DNA of 64,000 bases from Bog-756 sp963837805 (lineage in GTDB: Bacteria > Actinomycetota > Acidimicrobiia > Acidimicrobiales > RAAP-2). Under the pieces are notes generated by a model. That model saw only the letters and a list, made by a program, of their open reading frames with translations, made no database searches and was not told the origin of the DNA. Positions 10,269 through 19,431 of the stretch are shown piece by piece (position 1 is the stretch's first letter; every line of letters starts with the position of its first letter). The stretch lies in NCBI GenBank assembly GCA_963837805.1, contig CAWIOU010000024.1:186001-250000 (forward strand), read 5' to 3'. Made by a program: the position numbers and the translations under genes.

Positions 10269-11126
10269 ATGTCCCGATTCTTGCGGTCCACCGCCGTGAA
10301 GGTGGTCATCGTCCTCGGTCTGGTGGCCTTGACGACGGGCGGCGTGCTGCTCGGCATCGAGGGAACCTCCGGGGCAGGCCCGGCCGCCGCCCCGGCTGTG
10401 GATCACCAGCTCTGCTACTCCGCTTCGGCCACGGGCTTCAAGATCCCTCCGGCGGGCAGGGTCCGTTTGATCGATCAGTTCGCTCCCAACGGGATCGTGC
10501 CGATCAGGATCGGTCCCCTGACCGTCAACTGCAACCCGGTGGTGAAGACGGTGATCACGCCCGCCGGGGGCAAGAAGGTCACGCCCGTTACCAATCCCAA
10601 CGCCCACCTGGCGTGCTTCCCGATCGGAGTGGCCAAGCAGCCGACGAAGACGGTGCAGGTGACCAACCAGTTCGGTACCGGCTTCCTCAATGTCGGTCAA
10701 CCGACGATCCTCTGTCTACCATCGTGGAAGAGCCTGACTGGGCCACCGAAAGAGACGACTGCTCAGCCGCCGGGACTGAACCACTTCACCTGCTACAGCG
10801 TGACGTACCTGCCAGGGTCGGCTCCGTTCAAGGTCCCGGGCACGGTGTCGCTCCGGGACGAGTTCGCGGCCAAGGCGGTGACGGTCAAGATAGGCGCTCC
10901 TGAGCTTCTCTGCCTGCCCACAGAGAAGATCATCACGTCGTCCACCGGGTCGAAGACCTACCGGATCATCAACGCTGCGGAGCACCTGCTGTGCTTCGCC
11001 GTGACCAAGACACCGATCAAGTCACCGGTGTTCGATCTGAACCAATTCGGGTTCGGCAAAGTCACTATCAAGCAGACGTCGACGCTCTGCCTGCCGTCTT
11101 TGAAGAAGGTCATCAAGACGGGGTGA
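10269..11126 (+). CDS. Secreted protein with four paired-cysteine repeats, function unknown
   Basis: 285 residues. An N-terminal hydrophobic segment (about 10-30) looks like a signal peptide or anchor. The mature part is built from four repeats of about 60 residues. Each starts with H-x-x-C-(Y/F) (near residues 45, 113, 172, 239), contains a (D/N)QFG or RDEFA strand, and ends with a second Cys (once NCNP, then CLPSWK, CLPTEK, CLPSLK). Each repeat therefore has two Cys, suggesting one intra-repeat disulphide and an extracellular location. I recognise no enzyme motif. Start chosen at ATG 10269 from the GGAGG at 10257-10261. It stands between surE and the FkbH-like gene, with no clear operon link. 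Confidence 0.75.
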   Translation: MSRFLRSTAVKVVIVLGLVALTTGGVLLGIEGTSGAGPAAAPAVDHQLCYSASATGFKIPPAGRVRLIDQFAPNGIVPIRIGPLTVNCNPVVKTVITPAGGKKVTPVTNPNAHLACFPIGVAKQPTKTVQVTNQFGTGFLNVGQPTILCLPSWKSLTGPPKETTAQPPGLNHFTCYSVTYLPGSAPFKVPGTVSLRDEFAAKAVTVKIGAPELLCLPTEKIITSSTGSKTYRIINAAEHLLCFAVTKTPIKSPVFDLNQFGFGKVTIKQTSTLCLPSLKKVIKTG

Positions 11127-11387
11127 ACGTTCGATAGCCGGACAGGAGAGCCGATCAGGGTGTACGCGGCCCTCCCGACGCCCGAGATGGTCGGCCTCCT
11201 GAGGATTCTGGTCGACGGAGGTCCTCGAACACCGAACCCACATCCCGGGCCTGCCTGGTCCCTACCTTTGGGGTCACCTTCCACCTGCACGGAGGCGCTC
11301 GGGCGTGAGATGATGGGCTCGTAATGGTCGTGCGAGCGGTCTGACGTCGTGGTGAGTAGTCCGACATCAGGCAGGGGGGAATCCGAC

Positions 11388-13289
11388 GTGCCAGAAGGGG
11401 TCTTGGCCGCCCCGGTCAAGCTGATCATCTGGGACCTCGATGAGACGCTCTGGACCGGGACGCTCAGCGAGGGGGAGGTCGTCGTCGAACCATCCCGCCG
11501 GGATCTCGTGCAAGCCCTCAACCGACGAGGCATCGTCAATTCGATCTGTTCGAAGAACGACGAGCACGAGGCTCGTCGTCGTCTCGACGACGAGGGCCTG
11601 TGGGACGAGTTCGTGTTCGCCTCCATCGGTTGGTCGCCCAAGGGGCCGAGGGTGGCCCAGATCATCGAAGACGCCCAGCTGCGGGCGGAGAACGTCCTGT
11701 TCATCGACGACCTCGCGCTCAACCGGGGCGAAGCGCGTCACTTCTCGCCCGGAGTCCAGACCGCCGGCCCCGAGGTTATCGGCAAGCTCCTCGCCCAGCC
11801 CGAGCTGCAGGGCAAGGATGACCGCGGGCTGTCCAGGCTTGGCCACTATCGGATGCTCGAGCAGAAGGTGGCCGACCGTCGTTCGACCGCCGGTTCGAAC
11901 ATCGCCTTCTTGCAGGACTGCGCTATCCGAGTCGGCGTCTTCAACGACGTGGAAGCCGAGCTCGACCGGCTCTTCGAGCTGTTCACCCGTACCCATCAGC
12001 TCAATTTCACGAAGCGGCGACTGAACATCGAGGAATTCGGCTCCATGCTCGCTGACCCGAAGGCCGAGACCGGGTACGTCCGGGTCCGTGATCGGTACGG
12101 TGATTACGGAATCTGCGGCTTCTACTCGATATCGAGCGACGGCAACGAGCTCTCAGATTTCCTCTTCTCGTGCCGGGTACTGGACATGGGAATCGAACAG
12201 TGGCTGTATGGCCACCTCGGACGTCCGACCCTGTCAGTGGTGGGCGAAGTGGCCTCCTCGTTGGAGGGCCGATTCGACTGGATCACGCCTGACAACAGCG
12301 CATTCGAGCACGCGGGCGGTGATGCGGAACCCCCGTTGTCGGGATCGCCCACGTCGGCCCAGCCGGACAGAATCCTCATGGTGGGAAGTTGTGATCTCGC
12401 CTCGACGGCTCAATTCCTCGGCGGGAAGATCGAGCTCGAGCTGGACTACCCCGGTCCCTCAGGGACGATCGTCCACGTGGGCCACACCGAGACCATCCGC
12501 CAGTCCCAGGCCGGCCTGTCCGCCGAGCAGCTGGCCGTAGTCGATCGCCTTCCGATGGTCACGCCAGCCGTGTTCCATTCGTCGGCCGTCACCTCATCCG
12601 AGTACGACGTTCTCGTACTCAGCCTCCTCACCGACTACACCCAGGGCCTCTACCGGCATCGGGAGCTCGGTTTCGTTCTCCCCTGGCATCAGTTCGAGGT
12701 CGACGTCACCGATCCGGCGACCTGGCCCGCGCTCGAGGCGAGATTCGCCCGCGAGGGTACGGACCGGGACTTCCTCGAGCAGTTCGCCCAGGACTTCGAG
12801 TTCGAGGGCGTGATCAGCGAGGAGCGTTTCGAAGCGAACCTCCGGTGGCTGGCGGGGGCAGTCCCTGATGGAGCGCGGATCGTGTTCGTGAACGGCGCCG
12901 AAGTGCCCTTCGACAAGCCGAGGGAGACCGACCGCCATCTGCACCATCGGCGCATGAACACGCTTCTCGACCGAGTGGTCGATGACCTGCCCAACGCGAC
13001 AGTATGCGACGTGCGCACGTTCCTCTCGGACAGGGACGACTTCACCGACAACATCCGGCACTATCACCGACGGACCTATCTGCGCATGGCCGAGGAGATC
13101 CGGGCCGCCGGCGACTTGGGCATCTCGGTGCAACGTCAGCCCTGGAGGTCACGGGCGGCGACGGAGGGCCACAGGATCGCCAGTCGGAGTCGTTCCCGGG
13201 TGACCCGACTGGTCAAGCGGCTCGGAGGCGAGTCCTCGGGAAAGCCGGGATCCAACGTGGACGGCAGCGACGAGCGCAGCTCGGTCTGA
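11388..13289 (+). CDS. FkbH-like protein: HAD IIIC domain plus SGNH-like C-terminal half
   Basis: 633 residues from GTG 11388, which has AGGGGGGAA eight bases upstream; a longer GTG at 11349 lacks a good site. The N-terminal HAD-superfamily IIIC domain has the nucleophile motif WDLDETLW (Asp16 and Asp18), the ICSKND motif II, and the acidic VLFIDDLALNRGE motif, as in FkbH proteins that load glyceryl groups from 1,3-bisphosphoglycerate onto acyl carrier proteins. A GNAT-like segment containing TRTHQLNFTKRR and YGDYGICGF follows. From about residue 328 the ILMVGSCDLA motif suggests an SGNH-hydrolase-like domain. No carrier protein or polyketide synthase is visible nearby, so a role in polysaccharide or lipid modification is possible but not shown. 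Confidence 0.8.
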   Translation: MPEGVLAAPVKLIIWDLDETLWTGTLSEGEVVVEPSRRDLVQALNRRGIVNSICSKNDEHEARRRLDDEGLWDEFVFASIGWSPKGPRVAQIIEDAQLRAENVLFIDDLALNRGEARHFSPGVQTAGPEVIGKLLAQPELQGKDDRGLSRLGHYRMLEQKVADRRSTAGSNIAFLQDCAIRVGVFNDVEAELDRLFELFTRTHQLNFTKRRLNIEEFGSMLADPKAETGYVRVRDRYGDYGICGFYSISSDGNELSDFLFSCRVLDMGIEQWLYGHLGRPTLSVVGEVASSLEGRFDWITPDNSAFEHAGGDAEPPLSGSPTSAQPDRILMVGSCDLASTAQFLGGKIELELDYPGPSGTIVHVGHTETIRQSQAGLSAEQLAVVDRLPMVTPAVFHSSAVTSSEYDVLVLSLLTDYTQGLYRHRELGFVLPWHQFEVDVTDPATWPALEARFAREGTDRDFLEQFAQDFEFEGVISEERFEANLRWLAGAVPDGARIVFVNGAEVPFDKPRETDRHLHHRRMNTLLDRVVDDLPNATVCDVRTFLSDRDDFTDNIRHYHRRTYLRMAEEIRAAGDLGISVQRQPWRSRAATEGHRIASRSRSRVTRLVKRLGGESSGKPGSNVDGSDERSSV

Positions 13290-13299
13290 GACTCCCAGA

Positions 13300-13755
13300 T
13301 CAGGAGTACTGCCAGCGGCGTGCCGGTTCCATCCCGACCGGCCATTCCATGCACTGGATGTCGAACCAGATGGGAAGGAGATGCTTGACGTAGAAGGCGT
13401 GCACGGTGATGGTGGGGCCGACGAGGTCCTCGTACTCCTTGATGCGAAGCCTGCCGTCCTTCTCCTGGAACCTGCGGCACTCCTCGAGAAGGGAGTCGAC
13501 TTCGGCGCGGGTGTCCATCAGCAGCCCGAGGTGGTCGTAGCCCGGTGACGACATGGGGTCCTTCCCCTCGGCCAACAGGATGAACTGACCGTCGTCGGGG
13601 CGAAGAAGGTGGCAGGACTGCCCGACCACCTCGGTGTCGAGCGACTCCCAACCCAGGACGTCGCAGAAGAAGCCGTCGACGTCGGCGCGGAACTCGGGGG
13701 TGAGCGTGCCCGATGGGAAGGACAGCTCCATGTGGTTGAACCGCATCCTGGTCAT
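13300..13755 (-). CDS. VOC (glyoxalase/bleomycin resistance) family protein
   Basis: 151 residues starting at ATG 13755, which is preceded by GAAGGAG. It shows the beta-alpha-beta-beta-beta pattern of the vicinal-oxygen-chelate fold: FNHMELSFPSG at the first strand with His as a possible metal ligand, FFCDVLGWE, GYDHLGLLMD with the second His, and a C-terminal strand. The second half is less regular than in single-domain glyoxalases, and the substrate cannot be predicted. It lies tail-to-tail with the FkbH-like gene, 10 bases apart. Confidence 0.7.
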   Translation of the reverse strand: MTRMRFNHMELSFPSGTLTPEFRADVDGFFCDVLGWESLDTEVVGQSCHLLRPDDGQFILLAEGKDPMSSPGYDHLGLLMDTRAEVDSLLEECRRFQEKDGRLRIKEYEDLVGPTITVHAFYVKHLLPIWFDIQCMEWPVGMEPARRWQYS

Positions 13756-13942
13756 CGCTCGCTCCTTCTTCTCCGCTGTCTCCCGGACGACCACCGCCAG
13801 CGTAGCGACCCGTCAGAGGTGGCGGTCGATCGAAGGTACGAACCCGAACTCGTACGCCAGGCGCCGATAGGAGCAATGAGGTCAGTGGAACCGGTCGCCG
13901 AGTGGTGCCCGGTCAGGAGACCCTCTGTCCGTTGCCGGTGGC

Positions 13943-14773
13943 TTACGAGCCGGCCACCTCGAGGGAGAGCAGGTCGTGGGCCAGAACGACGGTCCCGCCG
14001 AAGCGGGTGGCGGCCTGGTCGATCCACTCCTGCTCCGTGCCCGGCACCGGCGCGGGGACGAGGTGGGTGAGGACGAGGGTGCCGACGCCTCCGCGGGCGG
14101 CTGTTCCTGCCGCCTCGGGGACCGACGAGTGATAGTCGAGCACGTCGGTAAGCCTGGCGAGCCCAACGGATTCGATGAGGTCCCGCCGTACGACGGTGTG
14201 GATCAGCACGTCGGCTCCAAGGCACAGCTCATCGAGAGCGGCGCAGGGCACGGTATCCCCGGCGATGACAACCGACCGCTCGCCGTCTTCGATACGGAAA
14301 CCGACGGTGGGTCGGACCGGCGCGTGATCGGTGGGGGCTGCCGTCACCCGAACCGCACCCTCTTCGAAGATCACGCCGCGTTCGACCTCGGCCACGGTCG
14401 ACGTCGGTGGCCAGCGCAGATCATCGTGGTGGGTCAGCCGATACCCGATATCGGGCTCGAGCATCTTCTCCGTTGCCTGTAACAGGGCGGCGGTCCCGAC
14501 AGGACCGATCACCGGCAGGGGGTTGGGCTGAAATGACATGACCCATCGCATCGTGAAGATGTCGTTCAGATCGGTGATGTGGTCGCTATGCAGATGGGTG
14601 AGGAACAGGGCCTTGAATGCTCCGGCACCCGAAGCGACGGCGGCCGCCCGCATCAGGACACCCCGGCCACAGTCGAACAGGAGGTCGCCCACAGTGGTGC
14701 GAACCAACGTCGACGGCCCGGCTCGCTCGGGATCGGGGAGGGGGCTGCCACTTCCGAGAATGATCACCTGCAC
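13943..14773 (-). CDS. MBL-fold metallo-hydrolase (RNase Z/arylsulfatase-like branch)
   Basis: 276 residues. The metallo-beta-lactamase signature is complete: LTHLHSDH with His60, His62, Asp64 and His65, then TDHAP, AGDT with the bridging Asp, and a final LTHL His. The N-terminal MQVIILGSGSP and the spacing match RNase Z-like or arylsulfatase-type phosphodiesterases more than true beta-lactamases. No exosite arm typical of tRNase Z is obvious, so a small-molecule or ester hydrolase is as likely. It is transcribed divergently from the hydrolase at 14938. Confidence 0.8.
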   Translation of the reverse strand: MQVIILGSGSPLPDPERAGPSTLVRTTVGDLLFDCGRGVLMRAAAVASGAGAFKALFLTHLHSDHITDLNDIFTMRWVMSFQPNPLPVIGPVGTAALLQATEKMLEPDIGYRLTHHDDLRWPPTSTVAEVERGVIFEEGAVRVTAAPTDHAPVRPTVGFRIEDGERSVVIAGDTVPCAALDELCLGADVLIHTVVRRDLIESVGLARLTDVLDYHSSVPEAAGTAARGGVGTLVLTHLVPAPVPGTEQEWIDQAATRFGGTVVLAHDLLSLEVAGS

Positions 14774-14937
14774 GGGAAAACCTTCCTTCGACGGCGACGC
14801 GAGGTGACGTTGGCCCGGGACGTCACACGGCCGACACTAGAGGACAACCAATTCGATCGCCCGATCGTTTCGACCGGTACCGGCGGTCGGTCCCCGTCTG
14901 GTCAGCCGGCGGACCTTGGGCGGGCCATGATGGGAAG

Positions 14938-15513
14938 ATGACCGACTCCGGCCCGGCAGGTCTCGTCCTCACCCCCGGGGCCAGCGCCGGCAAGGACCAG
15001 TCCGGACTGGTGGCAGTCGACCGGGCGGCGACCCTGCTGGGTATGGTGGTCGAGCGGATCGAGTTCCCCGGGCAGGCCGCCGGAAAGCGCCGGCCCGATC
15101 CGCCGGACGTCTGCATCCGGACGATCGGCGACGCCACTGCAGCGCTGGCCGACCGGCTCGGCGTCCCGACCCGCCGGGTGGCGATCGGGGGTCGGTCCAT
15201 GGGCGGCCGGATGTGTTCGATGGCCGCGGCAGAGGGTCTGGAGGTGGCCGCGGTCGTCCTGATCAGCTATCCACTGCACCCCCCGGGGCGCCCTGAACGG
15301 CTCCGGACCGCCCACTTCCCCGAGCTCCACCTGCCTTGCCTGCTCGTCTCCGGCCGGCGGGACGCGTTCGCCACCCCCGCCGAGCTGGAACGCGAGATCG
15401 AAGCCATCCCCGGGCCGGTCACACTCGTTCTCGTGGACGGGGACCACTCGCTCCGGAAGCGGGATGCAGAGGTGGCCGACATCGTCGCACCCTGGCTGAC
15501 CGGCTTGACCTGA
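14938..15513 (+). CDS. Alpha/beta hydrolase, KANL3/Tex30-like
   Basis: 191 residues. Catalytic triad candidates are visible: Ser87 in the nucleophile elbow GGRSMGGRM, Asp142 in VSGRRDAF, and His170 in DGDHSL. The LTPGASAGKD start and short length fit the dienelactone-hydrolase-like KANL3/Tex30 family found in many bacteria. There is no signal peptide, so it should be cytoplasmic. The ATG at 14938 has little upstream signal beyond GGGAAG directly before it. Confidence 0.75.
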   Translation: MTDSGPAGLVLTPGASAGKDQSGLVAVDRAATLLGMVVERIEFPGQAAGKRRPDPPDVCIRTIGDATAALADRLGVPTRRVAIGGRSMGGRMCSMAAAEGLEVAAVVLISYPLHPPGRPERLRTAHFPELHLPCLLVSGRRDAFATPAELEREIEAIPGPVTLVLVDGDHSLRKRDAEVADIVAPWLTGLT

Positions 15514-15694
15514 CCCGAGCAGGCGACCCCCGGTCCGGCGTGCCGCCTGACCGGGCCATGGCCTCATGGACGCACCGCCCGACGCCGGCGAGGTACGTTG
15601 CCTCGCGAGGTCCGACCGTCACCACAAAGTGGTCGGACCAGACTGCGGGGCGAGAGGAAGGCCGCCGAACGTCCCCTGAGCGATGGAGGCAACA

Positions 15695-16913
15695 ATGCGA
15701 GTACTGGTCGTCGGAGCCGGTGGAGTGGGAACCGCCTTTGCCAAGACAGCTGCTCGCTGGGGACTCTTCGAGTCCGTCGCCATGGCCGACTACGACGTCG
15801 GACGGGCTCAGAGGGCCGTTGCCGGCGCCGGCGATAGGTTCGCCGCTTTCCAGTTGGACGCCAGCAATATCGACGAGGTGGTGGGACTGATCAGGAGCCA
15901 GCGCGTGGATGCGGTCCTGAACGCTCTCGACCCACGGTTCGTGATGTCTGTGTTCGACGCCGCATTCGCGGCTGGCGTGACCTACCTCGACATGGCGATG
16001 TCGCTCTCCCACCCCCATCCCACGGATCCCTACCGGCTGCCCGGGATCAAGCTCGGAGACGAGCAATTCGCACAGTCGGAACAGTGGGAGGAGCGGGGCT
16101 TGTTGGCCCTCTGCGGTATCGGTGTGGAACCCGGTCTGTCGGACGTGTTCGCCCGGCATGCTGCGGACACCATGTTCTCGTCCATCGACGAGGTCGGGGT
16201 GCGGGACGGTTCGAACCTGGTGATCGAGGGTTATGAGTTCGCCCCGTCGTTTTCGATCTGGACCACGCTGGAAGAATGCCTCAACCCACCGGTTATCTGG
16301 GAGAAGGGGAGGGAATGGTTCACGACCGAGTGCTTCAGTGAGGCGGAGACGTTCGTCTTCCCGGGCGGCATCGGTCCCGTCGAGTGTGTGAATGTCGAGC
16401 ACGAGGAGGTATTGCTGATTCCGCGGTGGATCGACGCCAACCGGGTGACCTTCAAGTACGGCCTGGGTGATGAATTCATCAATGTGCTGGCCACGATCCA
16501 CAAGTTGGGCCTCGACTCGACGGCACCGATCCGGGTCGGCAATGTCGAGGTCTCCCCGCGAGATGTGGTTGCCGGGTGCCTCCCGGATCCGGCCCAGCTC
16601 GGAGACCGGATGTCCGGTTCGACCTGTGCGGGCACCTGGGTCACCGGTGCGGGCACCGACGGCAAATCCCGCGAGGTCTACCTCTATCACGTGGTCGAGA
16701 ATGCCTGGTGCATGTCTGGAATTCGACTCTCAGGCCGTGGTCTGGCAGACCGCCATGAACCCGGTCATGGCTCTCGAGCTCCTCGATTCCGGGGTCTGGT
16801 CCGGCCAGGGGGTCATTGGACCGGAGGCCTTGCCCGCTGGTCCCTTCCTCGACCTGCTCAACAGCCATGGGACCCCGTGGGACTTCGAGGAACGGACTCC
16901 GGCCCAGGCCTGA
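15695..16913 (+). CDS. Saccharopine dehydrogenase-like oxidoreductase (frameshifted near 16715)
   Basis: About 406 residues. ATG 15695 is chosen because GGAGG lies six bases upstream and the protein then begins at the Rossmann strand MRVLVVGAGGVG; an ATG at 15683 is also in frame. The dinucleotide site, the central GIGVEPGLSDVFARH motif and the family C-terminus (QAVVWQTAMNPVMALELL then GVIGPEA) are all present, but the last lies in another frame. The shift is between VENAWCM and EFDSQAV, about 16713-16720. The original frame would run on to 16942 as nonsense. The family reduces imino acids such as saccharopine or carboxynorspermidine; the actual substrate is unknown. Confidence 0.78.
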
Positions 16914-17373
16914 GCGGGCGGCTTCATCTTCGAACCGGGTGAGCCGAATTCCCGTACACGCGAGAAAGCGCCCGTCTCGCCGGATGGCGAAGATCGGGCG
17001 CTTTCGTCCATGTTGTAGTCCGAGAACCGAGCGTGCTGGGAAATGGCACCTCAAGGGACTTCCTTGCCCCTGCCGTTGCAACGCTCCCACTCCGAGCCGC
17101 TTGCCTTTGGCTTGCCTGGGCCTGCGGTCAACCGCCCCGCGTATTCCCTTCGCCGCTCATTCTCAGGATGAGCCACCTCCGCGTCGATGCATAGGCGCCT
17201 CCTTCCGGGATTCTCCCGAATCCCTCTCCCGCGATGGTACATCGGGACGCTCCAAAGAGGAAGAGGGTACGCACGGGATGACCGTGCTTGTGGAGTCGAT
17301 CGGTTCTGTTCCCCGGTCGGGTGATGGTGCCGGGGACCGGCAATCCGTGGCGCCGGCCCGGTATCGTGAGCAG
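16914..17373. other. Intergenic region upstream of the end-joining cluster
   Basis: About 460 bases. It holds the terminator-like hairpin at 16964-17005 and a second short perfect hairpin at 17207-17224 (GGGATTC, TCCC loop, GAATCCC). A purine-rich GAGGAAGAGGG at about 17257-17267 could serve as ribosome-binding site for an alternative start at ATG 17278. No other gene is visible. Confidence 0.4.
16964..17005 (+). terminator. Probable transcription terminator hairpin
   Basis: An 11-bp perfect inverted repeat, GAAAGCGCCCG at 16964-16974 and its complement at 16995-17005, with a 20-base loop, lies 50 bases after the saccharopine-dehydrogenase-like stop. No long T tract follows, so termination is inferred. 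Confidence 0.55.
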
Positions 17374-18383
17374 ATGGCCGCCAAGGATGTCCGGGTCGTC
17401 GAAGTGTCCGGTCGAACCGTTGAGATATCGAGCCCGGACAAGATGTACTTCCCCGAGCTGGGCGCCACCAAATCGGATCTGGTGTCGTACTACATCGAGA
17501 TCGCCGACGAGCTCGACAATGCGGTCGCCGGCCGCCCGGCGTTGCTCGAGAGGTTTCCCGAGGGTGCGGGGGGAAGTCCTTCTTCCAGAAGCGAGTCCCG
17601 GCCAGCGCTCCGAGCTGGCTCCAGACCACTGTGGTGACGACGCCAAACGGGACGACATCCAACGCACTCGTCGTCGCCGATGTGGCCCACGTCCTGTGGG
17701 CGGTCAATCTCGGATGCCTCGGACTCCATCTGTGGCCGTACCTCGCCGATGACCCTGATCACGCCGATGAGCTCCGTATCGACCTCGATCCCCAGCCGGG
17801 CACCGCCTTCGACGAGATCCGCACGGTAGCCGGGTATGTGCGGAGCCTCTTCGATGAGCTCGGCATCGTCAGCTATCCGAAGACGACGGGAAACCGGGGG
17901 CTTCACATCTTCGTCCGACTCGAACCCCGATGGGACAGTTTCGAGGTGCGTGCCGGCGCGGTGGCACTGGCCAGGGAGCTGGAACGCCGCTACCCGGCGT
18001 TGATCACGGCCAACTGGTGGAAGGAGGAGCGGGGAGAGCGAATCTTCGTCGACTTCAACCAGAATGCGCCCCATAAGACGGTCTTCGGAGCCTGGTTCGC
18101 GAGACCGCGGGTCGGTGGTCAGGTGTCGACCCCGTTGGCCTGGGGCGAGGTGGAAACGGTCGATCCGGAGGTGCTGACCATCAGGAGTGTCCCCGACCTC
18201 GTCCGGCGCCGCGGCGACCCCTGGGCCGGGATCGAGGACCAACCCCAGTCGCTCCAACCTCTGTTGGACATGGCGGCTCAAGACCGATCCGACGGGCTCC
18301 ACGATGCGCCATGGCCGCCCGAATATCCCAAGCAGCCTGATGAACCCCCTCGGGTTGCGCCCAGTCGGGCCAAGAAGGGATAG
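17374..18383 (+). CDS. LigD-type polymerase/primase domain protein (frameshifted near 17573)
   Basis: Stand-alone homologue of the polymerase domain of bacterial NHEJ ligase D, about 336 residues. Family motifs in order: VEISSPDKMYFPE near the N-terminus, SFFQKRVP, the catalytic acidic pair in DELRIDLDPQPG, TTGNRGLHIFV, and IFVDFNQN with the third acidic residue. The family adds NMPs or dNMPs to DNA ends before ligation. The frame breaks in a six-G run at about 17570-17576: the first frame reads into a stop at 17637, but one extra G restores GGKSFFQKR and joins it to the downstream frame. I choose ATG 17374 (MAAKDVRVVEV); ATG 17278 is possible. The stop at 18383 is 4 bases before the next gene. 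Confidence 0.82.
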
Positions 18384-18387
18384 ATCC

Positions 18388-19401
18388 GTGCAGCCTGCCG
18401 ATGCCCTGCGTCGCATCGCCTACCTTCTCGAGCGCGACGGCGCCGAGTCGTACAAGGTCCGGGCCTTCCGCAATGCCGCCGCGGCAATCGCCGACGTCCC
18501 CGACGGCGAATTGACGGCGATGACGCCGGCACGGCTCCAGAAGATCCCCGGCGTGGGCAAGACGAGCGCCCAGGTGATCGTCGAGGCGGTAGGCGGTGGG
18601 ACGCCTGGCTACCTCGAAAAGCTCGAATCGGCCACCTCACCGGCCATGAGCGACGAGGCGGCCAAGCTGTTCGGCCTGCTACAGGGCGACTGTCACAGCC
18701 ACTCGGACTGGTCGGACGGGGGCAGCCCCATCCGGGAGATGGCTGAGGCGGCGAAGGAGATCGGCCACCGGTACTGGGCGCTGACCGACCACAGCCCCCG
18801 GCTGACGATCGCCCACGGCCTCGACGCCGACCGGCTGCGCACTCAACTCGACATCGTCGCCGAACTGAACGCCGAGCTGGCCCCGTTTCGGATCCTCACC
18901 GGGATCGAAGTCGACATCCTCGAGAATGGATCTCTCGACCAGGACGATGAGCTGCTCGGCCGCCTCGATGTGGTCGTGGCCAGTGTCCACTCCAAGCTGC
19001 GGATGGACGCCGCGGAGATGACCACTCGGATGCTGCGGGCCGTACGGAGCCCGCACACCGACATCCTGGGGCACTGCACGGGCCGCATCCTGGCCGGACG
19101 GGGCCGACCCGAGTCGACCTTCGACGCCGAGGCAGTCTTCCGGGCCTGCGCCGAGACCGGGACCGCAGTCGAGATCAACTCCAGGCCGGAGCGACTCGAT
19201 CCCCCGGAGCCGTTGCTCGAGCTGGCTCTCGGCCTCGACTGCGTGGTGGTGGTGGACACTGACGCCCACGCGCCGGGTCAGCTCGAATGGCAGCGGAATG
19301 GCTGTGAGCAGGCGGCCCGGGTGGGAGTGCCGCCGGATCGGGTCATGAACACCCGGCCGATGGACGAGTTCCTGGCCTGGACGGCCGGTCACGCCGCCTA
19401 G
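18388..19401 (+). CDS. HhH-PHP protein: PolX-like N-terminal domain and PHP phosphoesterase without polymerase
   Basis: 337 residues from GTG 18388 (GAAGGGA upstream). Residues 1-75 form a helix-hairpin-helix DNA-binding module like the 8-kDa domain of polymerase beta/PolX, with LQKIPGVGKTSAQ as the HhH. From about residue 95 a PHP domain follows with its metal ligands in order: GDCHSHSDWSDGG, LTDHS, GIEVDIL, ASVHS, DILGHC, EINSRPE, DTDAH. In PolX the PHP domain acts as 3'-5' exonuclease or 3'-phosphatase; here the nucleotidyltransferase palm between the two modules is absent. Its position between LigD-polymerase and ligase, 4 bases after the former, suggests it trims or cleans 3' ends in place of the LigD phosphoesterase domain (inference). 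Confidence 0.82.
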   Translation: MQPADALRRIAYLLERDGAESYKVRAFRNAAAAIADVPDGELTAMTPARLQKIPGVGKTSAQVIVEAVGGGTPGYLEKLESATSPAMSDEAAKLFGLLQGDCHSHSDWSDGGSPIREMAEAAKEIGHRYWALTDHSPRLTIAHGLDADRLRTQLDIVAELNAELAPFRILTGIEVDILENGSLDQDDELLGRLDVVVASVHSKLRMDAAEMTTRMLRAVRSPHTDILGHCTGRILAGRGRPESTFDAEAVFRACAETGTAVEINSRPERLDPPEPLLELALGLDCVVVVDTDAHAPGQLEWQRNGCEQAARVGVPPDRVMNTRPMDEFLAWTAGHAA

Positions 19402-19431
19402 CCACGCGCCGGCGTCCTGCGCCTGGGTACG

